51,505 bases of DNA from an uncultured Anaerococcus sp. (GCA_943913325.1 CALTXP010000001.1:1-51505), one strand, 5' to 3'; shown: positions 1 through 8,942, counted from the stretch's first letter. The notes: generated by a model from the letters alone, not told the origin. Numbers and translations are program-made.

Positions 1-953
1 AAGAGATTAGGAAATTTTTAAAAATAAAGTCCCATTCTATAATAATATTTTTAGTTTATCTTAGTTTTTTACTTATTAGTATCTTATTTGGCCTAAATAA
101 AAATTATATCCTATATATAGGTCTTGTTTCGATATTTGTTTTTTTAGTAGATATGATAATTTCATATAATAAATATAAAAAGTATATAGATCAATTAGAT
201 ATGTGGGTTAAGGATATTTCTTCAAAAGAACCTAATATTATAGAAGATACAGATTTTGCAGGGAAAATAGTTGCTTTAAAAAAGACAAATATAGATATAG
301 AAAATTCTTTCGAATTTAAAATGAAGGAATTCAAAAACTATATCACTATATGGACTCATCAAATCAAAACTCCCTTATTCTCTTTAAATTTAATTCTAAA
401 TGACCATCCGGTGGATATATATACTGCAAAAAATGAAGTTTTTGAAATAGAAGAGTACATAGATACTCTCCTATCTTATATGAGATTAGAGTCTCTTTCT
501 ACAGACTTTGTTTTTGAAAGAGTGAAGCTTGATGAGTTAGTATCTAAATCTATAAAAAAGTATTCTAAGGTCTTTATTAGAAGAAAAAATAAGATAAATT
601 TTACAACTACTGATTTATATCTAACAACAGATAAAAAGTGGTTTGGATTGATATTAGATCAGCTTTTATCAAACGCTAACAAATATACTCAAGATGGAGA
701 AATTTCGATTTATATGAAAGCTAATAATCTGATTATCGAAGATACTGGTATCGGGATTAGAAAAGAAGACTTACCAAGAGTTTTTGAAAAGTCATATACA
801 GGTTATAATGGAAGAATTTACAAAAAGTCTACTGGTATAGGATTAAATCTTGTAAAGACAGCTTGTGAAAATCTCAGTATAGATGTAAGCATAGATTCAA
901 GGGTTGATTATGGAACAAAAGTCATATTAAACATAAGTCGTGTACTAAACTAA
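1..953 (+). CDS. Bce-type intramembrane-sensing histidine kinase (5' end outside window)
   Basis: The reading frame is open from base 3, so the gene starts before the window; the first internal ATG is at 153. The visible N-terminus has two hydrophobic helices with a very short loop (about codons 12-33 and 37-53), the layout of BceS-like kinases that sense through a partner ABC permease instead of an extracellular domain. The H-box is W-T-H-Q-I-K-T-P (His about 69 residues after the ATG at 153). An N-box (LLSNANKYT), the DTGIGI G1 box and a second Gly-rich box (STGIGLNL) follow. The protein should autophosphorylate and pass phosphate to a BceR-like regulator, presumably encoded just upstream. 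Its neighbour is the transporter it would sense through. Family call is firm; the inducing peptide is unknown. Confidence 0.9.
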   Translation, partial: EIRKFLKIKSHSIIIFLVYLSFLLISILFGLNKNYILYIGLVSIFVFLVDMIISYNKYKKYIDQLDMWVKDISSKEPNIIEDTDFAGKIVALKKTNIDIENSFEFKMKEFKNYITIWTHQIKTPLFSLNLILNDHPVDIYTAKNEVFEIEEYIDTLLSYMRLESLSTDFVFERVKLDELVSKSIKKYSKVFIRRKNKINFTTTDLYLTTDKKWFGLILDQLLSNANKYTQDGEISIYMKANNLIIEDTGIGIRKEDLPRVFEKSYTGYNGRIYKKSTGIGLNLVKTACENLSIDVSIDSRVDYGTKVILNISRVLN

Positions 954-957
954 CAAA

Positions 958-987
958 TTGTCACTTTAAAAGTAAATTTGTTATATT
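958..987 (+). promoter_or_regulatory. Candidate promoter for the Bce-type transporter
   Basis: TTGTCA (958-963), an 18-base spacer and TATATT (982-987) lie just after the kinase stop codon. An imperfect hairpin with arms ACAAAT/ATTTGT spans the spacer and could be a regulator site. I see no clean copy of a known BceR box. Confidence 0.45.
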
Positions 988-1053
988 AATCCAAGGATTT
1001 TTATTTTTTTCTATTGTATTATATAGAAAAAGATAAGAAAGGAATATGATTTT

Positions 1054-1812
1054 ATGTTACTTGAAGTTTCAAATTTAAAAAAAATATATAAGACAAGATT
1101 ATCAAGCAATGAAGTACTTGCTTTAAATAATGTGAATTTTTCAGTAGAAGAGGGAGAGTATATAGCCATAATGGGCGAATCTGGATCAGGTAAAACTACT
1201 CTTTTAAATTTACTTGCTCTTTTAGATAAAGCGACAGCTGGAAAAATTATTTTGGAAGGCAAGGACTTATCTACTATAAAAGATTCTGAAATATCAAAAT
1301 TTAGACGCGAACATTTAGGCTTTGTTTTTCAAGATTTTAATTTACTAGATACTTTAACTCTCAAAGAAAACATAATATTACCCCTAATGCTTGCAGAGGA
1401 AGATCCGGAAAGTTTTGATAAAAGAGCAAATGATATTGCAAAATCTTTAAGAATAAATGAACTTTTAAATAAATATCCTTATGAGGTATCAGGTGGGCAA
1501 AAGCAAAGGTGTGCAGTGGCTCGTGCGCTAATAACAAATCCAAAATTACTTTTGGCAGATGAACCTACAGGAGCCCTTGATTCCAATAGTTCTAGAGAAC
1601 TTATGGAAACTTTTAGTAAGCTAAATGAAAGTGGACAGACTATTATAATGGTAACTCACTCAGTTCAAGCAGCTGCAGAAGCAAAAAGAGTCTTATTTAT
1701 AAAAGATGGAAAGATTTTTCATGAACTTTATAATTCTAGTTTTACAAGCTATGAAATGGGTGAAAAGATAGCTAATACTATGCAAATGCTTGCTAGAGGT
1801 GAGATAAGATGA
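1054..1812 (+). CDS. Bce-type ABC transporter, ATP-binding protein
   Basis: A 252-residue ATPase of the MacB/LolD/BceA group. Walker A is GESGSGKTT (about residue 41), the signature is VSGGQKQR (about 145), Walker B is LLLADEPTGALD and the switch His is in MVTHS. It powers the FtsX-like permease encoded next, with an ATGA overlap indicating translational coupling. In this family the complex frees lipid II-cycle targets from peptide antibiotics such as bacitracin or lantibiotics and also signals to the kinase. An ATG at 1046 lies nearer the AAAGGA site but opens a different frame, so 1054 is the start. The substrate cannot be told from sequence. Confidence 0.9.
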   Translation: MLLEVSNLKKIYKTRLSSNEVLALNNVNFSVEEGEYIAIMGESGSGKTTLLNLLALLDKATAGKIILEGKDLSTIKDSEISKFRREHLGFVFQDFNLLDTLTLKENIILPLMLAEEDPESFDKRANDIAKSLRINELLNKYPYEVSGGQKQRCAVARALITNPKLLLADEPTGALDSNSSRELMETFSKLNESGQTIIMVTHSVQAAAEAKRVLFIKDGKIFHELYNSSFTSYEMGEKIANTMQMLARGEIR

Positions 1813-3785
1813 ACTTACTTTATAAAAATCTCGCTAAAGATGGTATAAGAAGATACAAAAGGCTTTACTATCCATTTATAGGAACTACGGTATTTTTTAT
1901 AGTTTTAATAAATTTGTGTTTATCTATAAGTGCTGATCCTCTTATAGAAAATTTTTTTGGAGCAACTACTATAGGAAGCCTTATGGATCTTGGCTCTATA
2001 ATATTATTGATATTTGCCTTGCTTACGATTTCGCAAAACTATAACTTTATTCAAAAGAATAAGGCAGATGAGTCAGCCTTATACCTGATGCTTGGAATGG
2101 AGAAAAAGCATTTAATAAAGATATATATTCACGAACTATTGATTTTATATTTAAGATCATTAATAATAGGCACTCTTATATCTTTGATATCATATAAATT
2201 AGTTTTTGCTGGATTTTTGAAATTGATGAATTCTGATACTAATGTATTGGAAAGTGGTATTTTTCCAGTGATACAACCACTTATACTCACAGCTTTAATA
2301 TTTTTAGCTATATTTATATTATTGCTTTTAAGACAGCTTTTTAAGAATAGAAACTTTACCCCTCTTAATTATATAGAAGAGTCAAAAGCGGGACAAAAAG
2401 CTCCTAAACACCCTGTGATTATAGGAATATTGGGAATTATTTGTATAGGATCTGGCTATTATATAAGCCTTAGCACAGATAATCCTATGAAAGCTTTTAG
2501 ATTATTTTTTGTAGCTGTCTTGCTTGTGATTTTAGGAACATATCTTGCTTTTTCTGTAATAATATCTGGGATATTAAGGTTATTGCAGAAAGATAAGAGA
2601 TTTTATTATAAAAAATCAAACTTTACAGCAGTTTCTGGCTTGATTTATAGGGTCAAAAATAGTGCTAATACTCTTGCTAGTATTGCTGTCTTATCAACTA
2701 TGGTAATAGTGGTCTTAACTTCTGGATTTTCCCTTTATTTTGGAACTGTTAAAATGCAAGATCAATTATATCCAACTGATTACAAAATGAGTTTTCCTAA
2801 AAAAGAAGAAAGTTTAGATTATTATGAGAAATTAGTAGAAGATGCACTTAAAGAAGAAAATAAAACTGCTAAGATAAATTCTTTTAAGTCAAATTATTTT
2901 CTTATAGATAAAAATGGAAGTGTAATTACTAAACGCAATTCTGAAGCTAATCTTGAAGAAGAATTTGGAGGTCCTAACCAGCTAGGATTTTATCTTGATG
3001 AAAATTCCACCTATAATTTTGGTAAAGCTGACGCTATACTCTTATCAGATAACGAAGATTATTTTATAACAAAAATTGAAGGTAAGGATTTAAAAATCAA
3101 GAAAGAAAAAGAAGAGAATTATCCTACGAAATTTCCTTCTACTGATATAACGATGACAAATACATCTAAACTTGTTTTTAAAGACCCTAAGCTTTTTAAT
3201 GAAGTTACAGATAGTCTAAAGATAAGTGATGATCCTAGGTATGACGATAATTGGAATATAACTTTTGATGTAGATGGTTCATATGATCCAAAGTTAAAAG
3301 ATAGTTTGTGGCAAAAATTTTCTGATAAGTTATCAGATCAGTGGTTTTCTTTAAGTGATGGTAAAGCTGATAGGGCAGAATTATTAGCAATGTATGCAGG
3401 AATATTTTTTGTAGGTATTATCCTAGGTTTAGGATTTTTAGTATCTACAGTACTAGCTATTTATTACAAACAACTTTCTGAAGGTCTTGATGATAGAAAA
3501 AGATTTAAAACTATGAGACAGTTAGGTATGACTGATAAAGAAGCTAAAAAAAGTATATCTAAGCAAATGGGCTTGGTATTTTTCTTGCCGTTAGTATTTG
3601 CTTTTATCCACTCATTGTTTGCATTACCAATAATTACTGAATTTTTAAAAATGCTTGGACTTACAAATGTAGGATTATTTATAAGATGCCTTTTAGCAGT
3701 ATTCGCAGCTTATATAATTTTCTACCTTGTTACATTTAAAATTACAGAAAGAACTTACAATAATATAGTATTAGAAGAAAAATAA
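1809..3785 (+). CDS. Bce-type ABC transporter permease (FtsX-like)
   Basis: A 658-residue membrane protein typical in size of BceB permeases. One hydrophobic segment lies near residue 20-42, followed by several pairs up to about 310. A large polar, presumably extracellular domain spans roughly 320-525, and three more helices end the protein (about 530-650). The big external domain near the third quarter is the feature that distinguishes BceB proteins from ordinary FtsX permeases and is thought to bind the peptide-target complex. It starts inside the ATPase stop codon (ATGA). The gene ends nine bases before a long hairpin element at 3794. Confidence 0.9.
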   Translation: MNLLYKNLAKDGIRRYKRLYYPFIGTTVFFIVLINLCLSISADPLIENFFGATTIGSLMDLGSIILLIFALLTISQNYNFIQKNKADESALYLMLGMEKKHLIKIYIHELLILYLRSLIIGTLISLISYKLVFAGFLKLMNSDTNVLESGIFPVIQPLILTALIFLAIFILLLLRQLFKNRNFTPLNYIEESKAGQKAPKHPVIIGILGIICIGSGYYISLSTDNPMKAFRLFFVAVLLVILGTYLAFSVIISGILRLLQKDKRFYYKKSNFTAVSGLIYRVKNSANTLASIAVLSTMVIVVLTSGFSLYFGTVKMQDQLYPTDYKMSFPKKEESLDYYEKLVEDALKEENKTAKINSFKSNYFLIDKNGSVITKRNSEANLEEEFGGPNQLGFYLDENSTYNFGKADAILLSDNEDYFITKIEGKDLKIKKEKEENYPTKFPSTDITMTNTSKLVFKDPKLFNEVTDSLKISDDPRYDDNWNITFDVDGSYDPKLKDSLWQKFSDKLSDQWFSLSDGKADRAELLAMYAGIFFVGIILGLGFLVSTVLAIYYKQLSEGLDDRKRFKTMRQLGMTDKEAKKSISKQMGLVFFLPLVFAFIHSLFALPIITEFLKMLGLTNVGLFIRCLLAVFAAYIIFYLVTFKITERTYNNIVLEEK

Positions 3786-3793
3786 TATAGATC

Positions 3794-3918
3794 AAAAGGA
3801 CTGTTGTGAAACTATGAATATTCATAGTCCCTTATTTAAAAGCTACTATTAGAAAAATTTTTATAGAACATATCTTAAAGCTTTTGGGACAATTCATTTA
3901 TCCTGCAACAGTCTTTTT
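3794..3918. repeat. Intergenic inverted-repeat element A (terminator-like)
   Basis: A 125-nt element bounded by 13-nt arms, AAAAGGACTGTTG (3794-3806) and CAACAGTCTTTTT (3906-3918), complementary with one G.T wobble and followed by a T-run. Inside are a perfect palindrome, ACTATGAATATTCATAGT (3811-3828), and a nested pair GTCCC/GGGAC. It probably terminates the Bce operon. The arms share the GGACTGTTG core with the element after thiC (20551-20706). From 3919 to the promoter at 4128 I see only AT-rich DNA without a credible gene. Confidence 0.65.
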
Positions 3919-4127
3919 TATATTTAAACTTCCTAGCTTAAATATAATTATAATATAATAATTAAGAGAAATTAAATATAGATATTCTATTGACAGATAC
4001 AAATTAGCTAGTATACTAAGTGCTAACTGACAAATGGCTATACAAAGACCTTTGATTCTTTGTTTTATATATATTAATAAATTTATATAAAACATTGTAA
4101 AAACTAATGAATTTTTGTAAATAGGGG

Positions 4128-4156
4128 TTGATATTATAGGCTTTTTGTTGTATTAT
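4128..4156 (+). promoter_or_regulatory. Promoter of the ribosomal superoperon
   Basis: TTGATA (4128-4133), a 17-base spacer and TATTAT (4151-4156), placing transcription start near 4163. No other strong promoter is evident before rpsJ, so this probably drives the 14-kb operon. Confidence 0.7.
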
Positions 4157-4162
4157 ATTATG

Positions 4163-4300
4163 GTGCTTTGAAGCAAGATGTTGCTTGTGGTTAAGGCCAA
4201 GCTATGAGGGAACTCTTGTCTAGCAAGTTTAGAAATGATTCTAAGCGGTTTCCAAAAATATCAAACGCCCGGAAGCGTGGTAAAGAAAGAGAGAGGAAAA
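4163..4300 (+). promoter_or_regulatory. Structured 5' leader of rpsJ
   Basis: The leader of about 138 nt contains three small hairpins: AAGCAA-GATG-TTGCTT (4171-4186), GTTTAGAA-ATGA-TTCTAAGC with one wobble (4227-4246, loop of four) and ACGC/GCGT (4265-4278). Leaders of this operon are often autoregulated by L4 in enterobacteria, but I recognise no described motif here. A longer rpsJ reading frame from 4235 would cross these hairpins and is unlikely to be used. Confidence 0.4.
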
Positions 4301-4612
4301 ATGGCTAATCAACAAAAAATCAGAATTAGACTTAGAGCATATGATCATGAAGTGATCGATAGCTCAGCAGAAAAAATAGTAGAAGCAGTAAAAAGAAGCG
4401 GAGCAGAAGTATCTGGACCAATCCCACTTCCAACAGAAGTTGAAAAGATTACAATCTTAAGAGCGGTTCATAAATACAAAGACTCTAGAGAACAGTTTGA
4501 ACAAAGAACACACAAAAGATTAATCGATATTATTAATCCAAATGCAAAAACACTTGATGCACTTAAGAAGCTTAACTTACCTGCAGGTGTTGATATCGAA
4601 ATTAAGTTATAA
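4301..4612 (+). CDS. rpsJ: 30S ribosomal protein S10
   Basis: The 103-residue product begins MANQQKIRIRLRAYDHEVID and contains the conserved IPLPT and HKRLIDI blocks of S10, a 30S head protein that also serves as NusE in antitermination. I place the start at 4301, after GAGAGG, giving the normal family length; the upstream in-frame extension to 4235 has no family similarity. First gene of the superoperon. It is followed by a 69-nt gap with small inverted repeats before rplC. Confidence 0.97.
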   Translation: MANQQKIRIRLRAYDHEVIDSSAEKIVEAVKRSGAEVSGPIPLPTEVEKITILRAVHKYKDSREQFEQRTHKRLIDIINPNAKTLDALKKLNLPAGVDIEIKL

Positions 4613-4681
4613 TAACTGTAATTAGAATGATTGATAGATTCTAATAGAAGGAATCAATCCGCTGTAATTAAGGAGGTACTC

Positions 4682-5317
4682 ATGAAGAGTATATTTACAA
4701 CAAAAGTAGGCATGACTCAAGTCATCGATGAAGATGGAATAGTTACTCCAGTTACTGTTCTAAAAGCTGATGAAAATGTAGTTGTACAAGTTAAAACAGA
4801 TGAAATAGATGGTTACAACGCAGTACAAATCGGTTATATGGACAAAAAAGAAAAAAATGTTAAAAAACCAGTTAAAGGTCATTTTGACAAAGCAGGCGCA
4901 TCTTACAAAAGATATTTAAAAGAAGTAAACTACGGCAATGATCCAATAGAAGTTGCAGTAGGAGATAAATTAGCTGTAGATATCTTTGAAGAAGGAGAAG
5001 TAGTAGACGTTGTTGCAACAAGCAAGGGTAAAGGTACCCAAGGTGCTATTAAAAGATGGAATTATGGTAGAGGTCCTCAGTCTCACGGTTCTAAATCTCA
5101 TAGAGTAGCAGGTGCACGTGCAGCAGGTTCAGATCCGGCTAGAGTATTCAAAGGTAGAAAAGGCTCAGGAAAAATGGGTAATGAAAGAGTTACTGTTCAA
5201 AACTTACAAGTGGTAAAAGTAAACTTAGAAGACTCATATATCCTAGTTAAAGGTGCGGTTCCAGGACCTAAAGGCGGACTTGTTCAAATTAAACAAGCAG
5301 TCAAGGGCCAAAACTAA
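4682..5317 (+). CDS. rplC: 50S ribosomal protein L3
   Basis: A 211-residue L3 with the start MKSIFTTKVGMTQV and the conserved SHGSKSHRVAG loop near residue 140, which in L3 reaches toward the peptidyl transferase centre. The ATG at 4682 follows AAGGAGGT at the expected spacing, so the upstream in-frame extension to 4631 is rejected. It is essential for early assembly of the large subunit. Eleven bases separate it from rplD. Confidence 0.97.
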   Translation: MKSIFTTKVGMTQVIDEDGIVTPVTVLKADENVVVQVKTDEIDGYNAVQIGYMDKKEKNVKKPVKGHFDKAGASYKRYLKEVNYGNDPIEVAVGDKLAVDIFEEGEVVDVVATSKGKGTQGAIKRWNYGRGPQSHGSKSHRVAGARAAGSDPARVFKGRKGSGKMGNERVTVQNLQVVKVNLEDSYILVKGAVPGPKGGLVQIKQAVKGQN

Positions 5318-5328
5318 GGAGGACTTAA

Positions 5329-5952
5329 ATGCCTAAAGTTAACGTATTAAACATTAAAGGAGAAAATGTTGGTGAATTAGAGCTTAACGAAACTCTATTT
5401 AATACAAAAGTAAGCGAGAATGCAGTTTACGAAGTAGTTAAAAACCAACTTGCAAATAAAAGACAAGGTACACAATCTGCAAGAACACGTTCTGAAGTAC
5501 GTGGCGGTGGACGTAAACCATTTAGACAAAAAGGAACAGGTAGAGCTCGTCAAGGTTCAATAAGAGCACCACATTATACAGGTGGTGGAATAGTATTTGC
5601 ACCAAAACCAAGAGACTATAGCTACCAAGTTCCAAAAAAATTAAGAAGAAAAGCACTTTACTCAGTTCTTACTTCAAAAGTAAACGATGATGAATTAATA
5701 GTTTTAGATAGCTTAAGCTTAGAGGCTCCTAAGACAAAACAAGCGGCAAGTATATTAGATGCTATTGACGCTGGTAAAAAAGCTTATGTTATAACAGCAG
5801 AAAATGATGATATAGTTTATAGATCATTTAGAAATATTGAAGGTGTTGATGTAGCAGCTGCTAATTTAGTAAATGTTTATGACTTAGTAAGACATAACAA
5901 GCTAGTAATTACAAAAGATGCAATTGCTAAACTTGAGGAGGTATTTATATAA
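5329..5952 (+). CDS. rplD: 50S ribosomal protein L4
   Basis: A 207-residue L4. The basic extended loop (RGGGRKPFRQKGTGRARQGS, about residues 62-81) lines the polypeptide exit tunnel, where macrolide resistance changes map in other species. The C-terminal Rossmann-like part follows. AGGAGG lies seven bases upstream of the ATG. The stop codon shares one base with the rplW start. Confidence 0.97.
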   Translation: MPKVNVLNIKGENVGELELNETLFNTKVSENAVYEVVKNQLANKRQGTQSARTRSEVRGGGRKPFRQKGTGRARQGSIRAPHYTGGGIVFAPKPRDYSYQVPKKLRRKALYSVLTSKVNDDELIVLDSLSLEAPKTKQAASILDAIDAGKKAYVITAENDDIVYRSFRNIEGVDVAAANLVNVYDLVRHNKLVITKDAIAKLEEVFI

Positions 5953-6245
5953 TGAAATCACCTTATGAAGTAATTAAAAGACCAATTATTACAGAAAAAT
6001 CAATGAGCTTACTTGATGAAAACAAATACACTTTTGAAGTAGATAAAAATGCAAATAAACCAGAAATAAAAGCTGCCATTGAAGAAATTTTTGACGGAGT
6101 AAAAGTTAAAAAGGTAAGAACTATGAACTACGAAGGTAAGAAAGTTCGTACACGTCATGGTATTGGCAAAAAAGCAGACTGGAAAAAAGCTGTCGTAACA
6201 CTTACAGAAGACAGTGCAGAAATCGAATACTTCGAAGGTTTATAA
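5952..6245 (+). CDS. rplW: 50S ribosomal protein L23
   Basis: A 97-residue L23 (SPYEVIKRPIITEKSM start, then the basic loop VRTMNYEGKKVRTRHGIGKK). It sits at the tunnel exit, where SRP and trigger factor dock. Its start codon overlaps the rplD stop (TAATG), and an AGGAGG site lies inside the end of rplD, so the two are translationally coupled. Confidence 0.97.
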   Translation: MKSPYEVIKRPIITEKSMSLLDENKYTFEVDKNANKPEIKAAIEEIFDGVKVKKVRTMNYEGKKVRTRHGIGKKADWKKAVVTLTEDSAEIEYFEGL

Positions 6246-6256
6246 GGAGGATTTAA

Positions 6257-7090
6257 ATGCCTATAAGAAAATTAAAACCAACTTCAAACGGTCATAGAAA
6301 TATGTCTGTTTCAACATTCGAAGAAATCACTACAAGTAAACCAGAAAAATCACTTTTAACAGATTTAAGATCTAAAGGTGGTCGTAACAATACTGGTAGA
6401 ACAACAGTACGCTTTAGAGGCGGTGGAGTAAAAAGAAAATATAGAATCATCGATTTCAAAAGAAACAAAGATGATATTCCAGCAAGAGTAAAAACTATAG
6501 AATATGATCCAAATAGATCAGCAAATATCGCCTTAGTTGCTTATGCTGATGGAGAAAAAAGATATATTTTAGCTCCAAGAGGACTTAAAGTAGGAGATGA
6601 AATCCTATCAGGAGAAAATGCAGATATCAAACCAGGTAATGCACTAGAACTTAAAGATATTCCAGTAGGTACTATGGTTCATAATATTGAACTTAGAGCA
6701 GGACAAGGTGGAGTATTAGTAAGAAGTGCTGGAGTTAGTGCACAACTTATGGCTAAAGAAGGCAAGTTTGCAACACTTAGATTACCAAGTGGTGAAGTTA
6801 GACTAGTTCACTTAAACTGTAAAGCTACAGTAGGTGTTATAGGAAATTCAGAGCACGAACTAGTTAGAGTTGGTAAAGCAGGAAAAACAAGATATAAGGG
6901 ACGTCGTCCTCACGTTAGAGGTTCAGTAATGAACCCAGTAGACCATCCACACGGTGGTGGTGAAGGTCGTACACCAATTGGTCGTCCATCACCAATGACA
7001 CCATGGGGCAAAAAGGCTATCGGTGTTAAAACACGCAATAATAAAAAACAATCTTCTCAATATATTGTAAGAAGAAGAGATGAAAAATAG
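6257..7090 (+). CDS. rplB: 50S ribosomal protein L2
   Basis: A 277-residue L2 with the near-universal NPVDHPHGGGEGRTPIGRPSP block at about 225-245; its His is implicated in peptidyl transferase centre organisation. The N-terminal OB-fold and the SH3-like domain are both present and the length is normal. The gene follows an AGGAGG site and lies ten bases ahead of rpsS. Confidence 0.97.
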   Translation: MPIRKLKPTSNGHRNMSVSTFEEITTSKPEKSLLTDLRSKGGRNNTGRTTVRFRGGGVKRKYRIIDFKRNKDDIPARVKTIEYDPNRSANIALVAYADGEKRYILAPRGLKVGDEILSGENADIKPGNALELKDIPVGTMVHNIELRAGQGGVLVRSAGVSAQLMAKEGKFATLRLPSGEVRLVHLNCKATVGVIGNSEHELVRVGKAGKTRYKGRRPHVRGSVMNPVDHPHGGGEGRTPIGRPSPMTPWGKKAIGVKTRNNKKQSSQYIVRRRDEK

Positions 7091-7099
7091 GGGGATATA

Positions 7100-7387
7100 A
7101 TGGCTAGATCACTTAAAAAAGGACCATTTGTCGATGATCATTTAATGAAAAAAATTGACGAATTAAATGAAAAAAATGAGAAAAAAGTTATAAAAACTTG
7201 GTCAAGACGTTCTACAATATTCCCTGAATTTGTAGAACATACTATAGCAGTACATGACGGTAGAAAACACGTACCAATCTATATAACAGAAGATATGGTA
7301 GGACATAAACTAGGTGAATTCGTACCAACAAGAACTTTCAGAGGCCATGCTAAAAAGGCAACTGAAATGAAAAGTAAAATGCGTTAG
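7100..7387 (+). CDS. rpsS: 30S ribosomal protein S19
   Basis: A 95-residue S19 beginning MARSLKKGPFVDDHL with the WSRRSTIFPEFVEHTIAVHDGRKHVPIYI core. It belongs to the 30S head and contacts S13 and the A-site finger of the 50S subunit. The preceding ribosome site is GGGGGAT, slightly different from its neighbours' AGGAGG. Normal length, no anomalies. Confidence 0.97.
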   Translation: MARSLKKGPFVDDHLMKKIDELNEKNEKKVIKTWSRRSTIFPEFVEHTIAVHDGRKHVPIYITEDMVGHKLGEFVPTRTFRGHAKKATEMKSKMR

Positions 7388-7396
7388 GAGATTACA

Positions 7397-7735
7397 ATGG
7401 AAGTTAAAGCAACAGCTAAATATCAAAGAATATCTCCTCTTAAAGTAAACTATATTTGTAAAGAGATTAGAGGTAAACAAGTAGATGAAGCACTTAATAT
7501 TTTAAGATTTACTAATAAAAAAGGTGCTAAATTACTTGAAGGTGTACTAAAATCTGCTATAGCAAATGCAGAAAATAACAACGGACTTGATAGAGAAGAC
7601 CTATATGTTAAAAATGCATTTGCCAATGATGCTCCAACTATGAAAAGATGGCATCCAAAAGCTAAAGGTGCAGCATATCCAATACTTAAAAGAAGTAGCC
7701 ATATTGGCATAGTTCTTGAGAATATAGAAGCGTAG
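7397..7735 (+). CDS. rplV: 50S ribosomal protein L22
   Basis: A 112-residue L22. The tunnel-lining beta hairpin is around VKNAFANDAPTMKRWHPKAKG (about residues 75-96), whose tip is a classic site of macrolide-resistance insertions. The C-terminal IGIVLEN stretch is conserved. An opposite-strand open frame across this region (7450-7821) is a shadow of the gene. Confidence 0.97.
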   Translation: MEVKATAKYQRISPLKVNYICKEIRGKQVDEALNILRFTNKKGAKLLEGVLKSAIANAENNNGLDREDLYVKNAFANDAPTMKRWHPKAKGAAYPILKRSSHIGIVLENIEA

Positions 7736-7744
7736 GAGGAAAAT

Positions 7745-8488
7745 ATGGGCCAAAAGGTAAACCCTAAAGGATTTAGAGTTGGTGTTATAAAAGACTGGGA
7801 CTCAAAATGGTATGCAGACAAAGAAGAATTCTCAGATCTATTAGTAGAAGACTATAACATCAGAAAAGTAGTAAAAAAAGAAGTTTATGATGCAGGAATT
7901 GCTGATATAGAAATTGAAAGAGCAGTAAATAATCTTAAGATTACAATCTTTACAGCAAAACCAGGAATGGTTATTGGTAAAGGTGGTTCAGGAATTGAAG
8001 AACTTAAGAAAAAAATCGAAAAAGTTGCTCCAGGCAAAAGAACAATCATAAACGTTGAAGAAATCAAATACCAAGACCTTAATGCACAATTAGTAGCAGA
8101 AAGTATTGCATCAGCACTTGAAAATAGAGTAGCATTTAGACGTGCTATGAAACAACCTATTCAAAGAACAATGAGAGCTGGAGCAAAAGGTATTAAGACT
8201 ATGGTATCTGGTCGTCTTGGTGGAGCTGATATGGCTAGAAGTGAAGGATATTCAGAAGGAACAATTCCACTTCAAACACTAAGAGCAGACATTGACTATG
8301 GCTTTGCAGAAGCTGATACAGAATATGGAAAAATCGGATGTAAAGTTTGGATTTACAAAGGTGAAATTCTTCCAGGAGAAAAAGCTGTACGTGAACCAAA
8401 AATGAAGCAAAGACCAAATAACAGAAATAAAAAGAGAAGAAACAACAGACGTCCTAACAGAAATAATAACGGAAATACTAATAATTAG
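7745..8488 (+). CDS. rpsC: 30S ribosomal protein S3 with Arg/Asn-rich tail
   Basis: The N-terminal KH domain carries the GKGGSGIEELKKKIEK motif (about residues 79-94), followed by the S3 C-terminal domain (RMKQ-like RRAMKQPIQRTMRAGAKGIKTMVSGRLGGADMAR). S3 forms the mRNA entry channel with S4 and S5 and has helicase activity there. At 247 residues it exceeds the usual length of about 215-220. The extra C-terminus (about 220-247) is almost entirely Asn, Arg, Lys and Pro, with no recognised fold. The ending is not a frameshift: the normal C-terminal PGEK segment is intact before it. Confidence 0.96.
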   Translation: MGQKVNPKGFRVGVIKDWDSKWYADKEEFSDLLVEDYNIRKVVKKEVYDAGIADIEIERAVNNLKITIFTAKPGMVIGKGGSGIEELKKKIEKVAPGKRTIINVEEIKYQDLNAQLVAESIASALENRVAFRRAMKQPIQRTMRAGAKGIKTMVSGRLGGADMARSEGYSEGTIPLQTLRADIDYGFAEADTEYGKIGCKVWIYKGEILPGEKAVREPKMKQRPNNRNKKRRNNRRPNRNNNGNTNN

Positions 8489-8511
8489 TATTTATATAAG
8501 GAGATAAACTT

Positions 8512-8940
8512 ATGTTAATGCCTAAAAGAGTTAAATATCGTAGACAACACAGGGGCAGAATGAAAGGTAAAGCTCAAAAAGGTAACCAATTAGCTTATGG
8601 TGAATATGGCTTACAAGCATTAGAAGCTACTTGGATGACAGCTAACCAAATCGAGGCTGCTCGTCGTGCTATGACAAGATATATCAAAAGAGGTGGTCAA
8701 ATCTGGATTAAAGTATTCCCAGATAAACCAGTATCTAAAAAACCTGCAGAAGTTAGAATGGGTTCTGGTAAAGGTGCTCCTGAATATTGGGTAGCAGTAG
8801 TAAAACCAGGCCGTGTACTATTTGAAATGAGTGGTGTTAGTGAAGAGACTGCAAGAGAAGCTATGAGGCTTGCTGCACAAAAACTTCCTATCAAAACTAA
8901 ATTCATACAAAGACTTGAAGTTACAGGTACGGAGGAATAA
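8512..8940 (+). CDS. rplP: 50S ribosomal protein L16
   Basis: A 142-residue L16. It begins MLMPKRVKYRRQHRGRMKG, the standard start for the family, and includes the KVFPDKPVSKKPAEVRMGSGKG loop that approaches the A-site tRNA elbow. The start at 8512 is supported by AAGGAGA about eight bases upstream; the ATG two codons later is internal. It contacts helices 38 and 89 of 23S rRNA during late assembly. Confidence 0.97.
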   Translation: MLMPKRVKYRRQHRGRMKGKAQKGNQLAYGEYGLQALEATWMTANQIEAARRAMTRYIKRGGQIWIKVFPDKPVSKKPAEVRMGSGKGAPEYWVAVVKPGRVLFEMSGVSEETAREAMRLAAQKLPIKTKFIQRLEVTGTEE

Positions 8941-8942
8941 TA

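Noticed and set aside
3898..4095. Short minus-strand frame in the gap before rpsJ
   Set aside because: It covers the right arm of element A and AT-rich DNA; composition is low-complexity and no ribosome site precedes it.
4235..4300. Longer N-terminus for S10
   Set aside because: It would span leader hairpins and add 22 residues absent from the family.
7450..7821. 123-residue open frame on the minus strand across rplV and rpsC
   Set aside because: It lies opposite two certain ribosomal protein genes and has no ribosome site or family features; the same applies to other antisense frames in 4300-18800.
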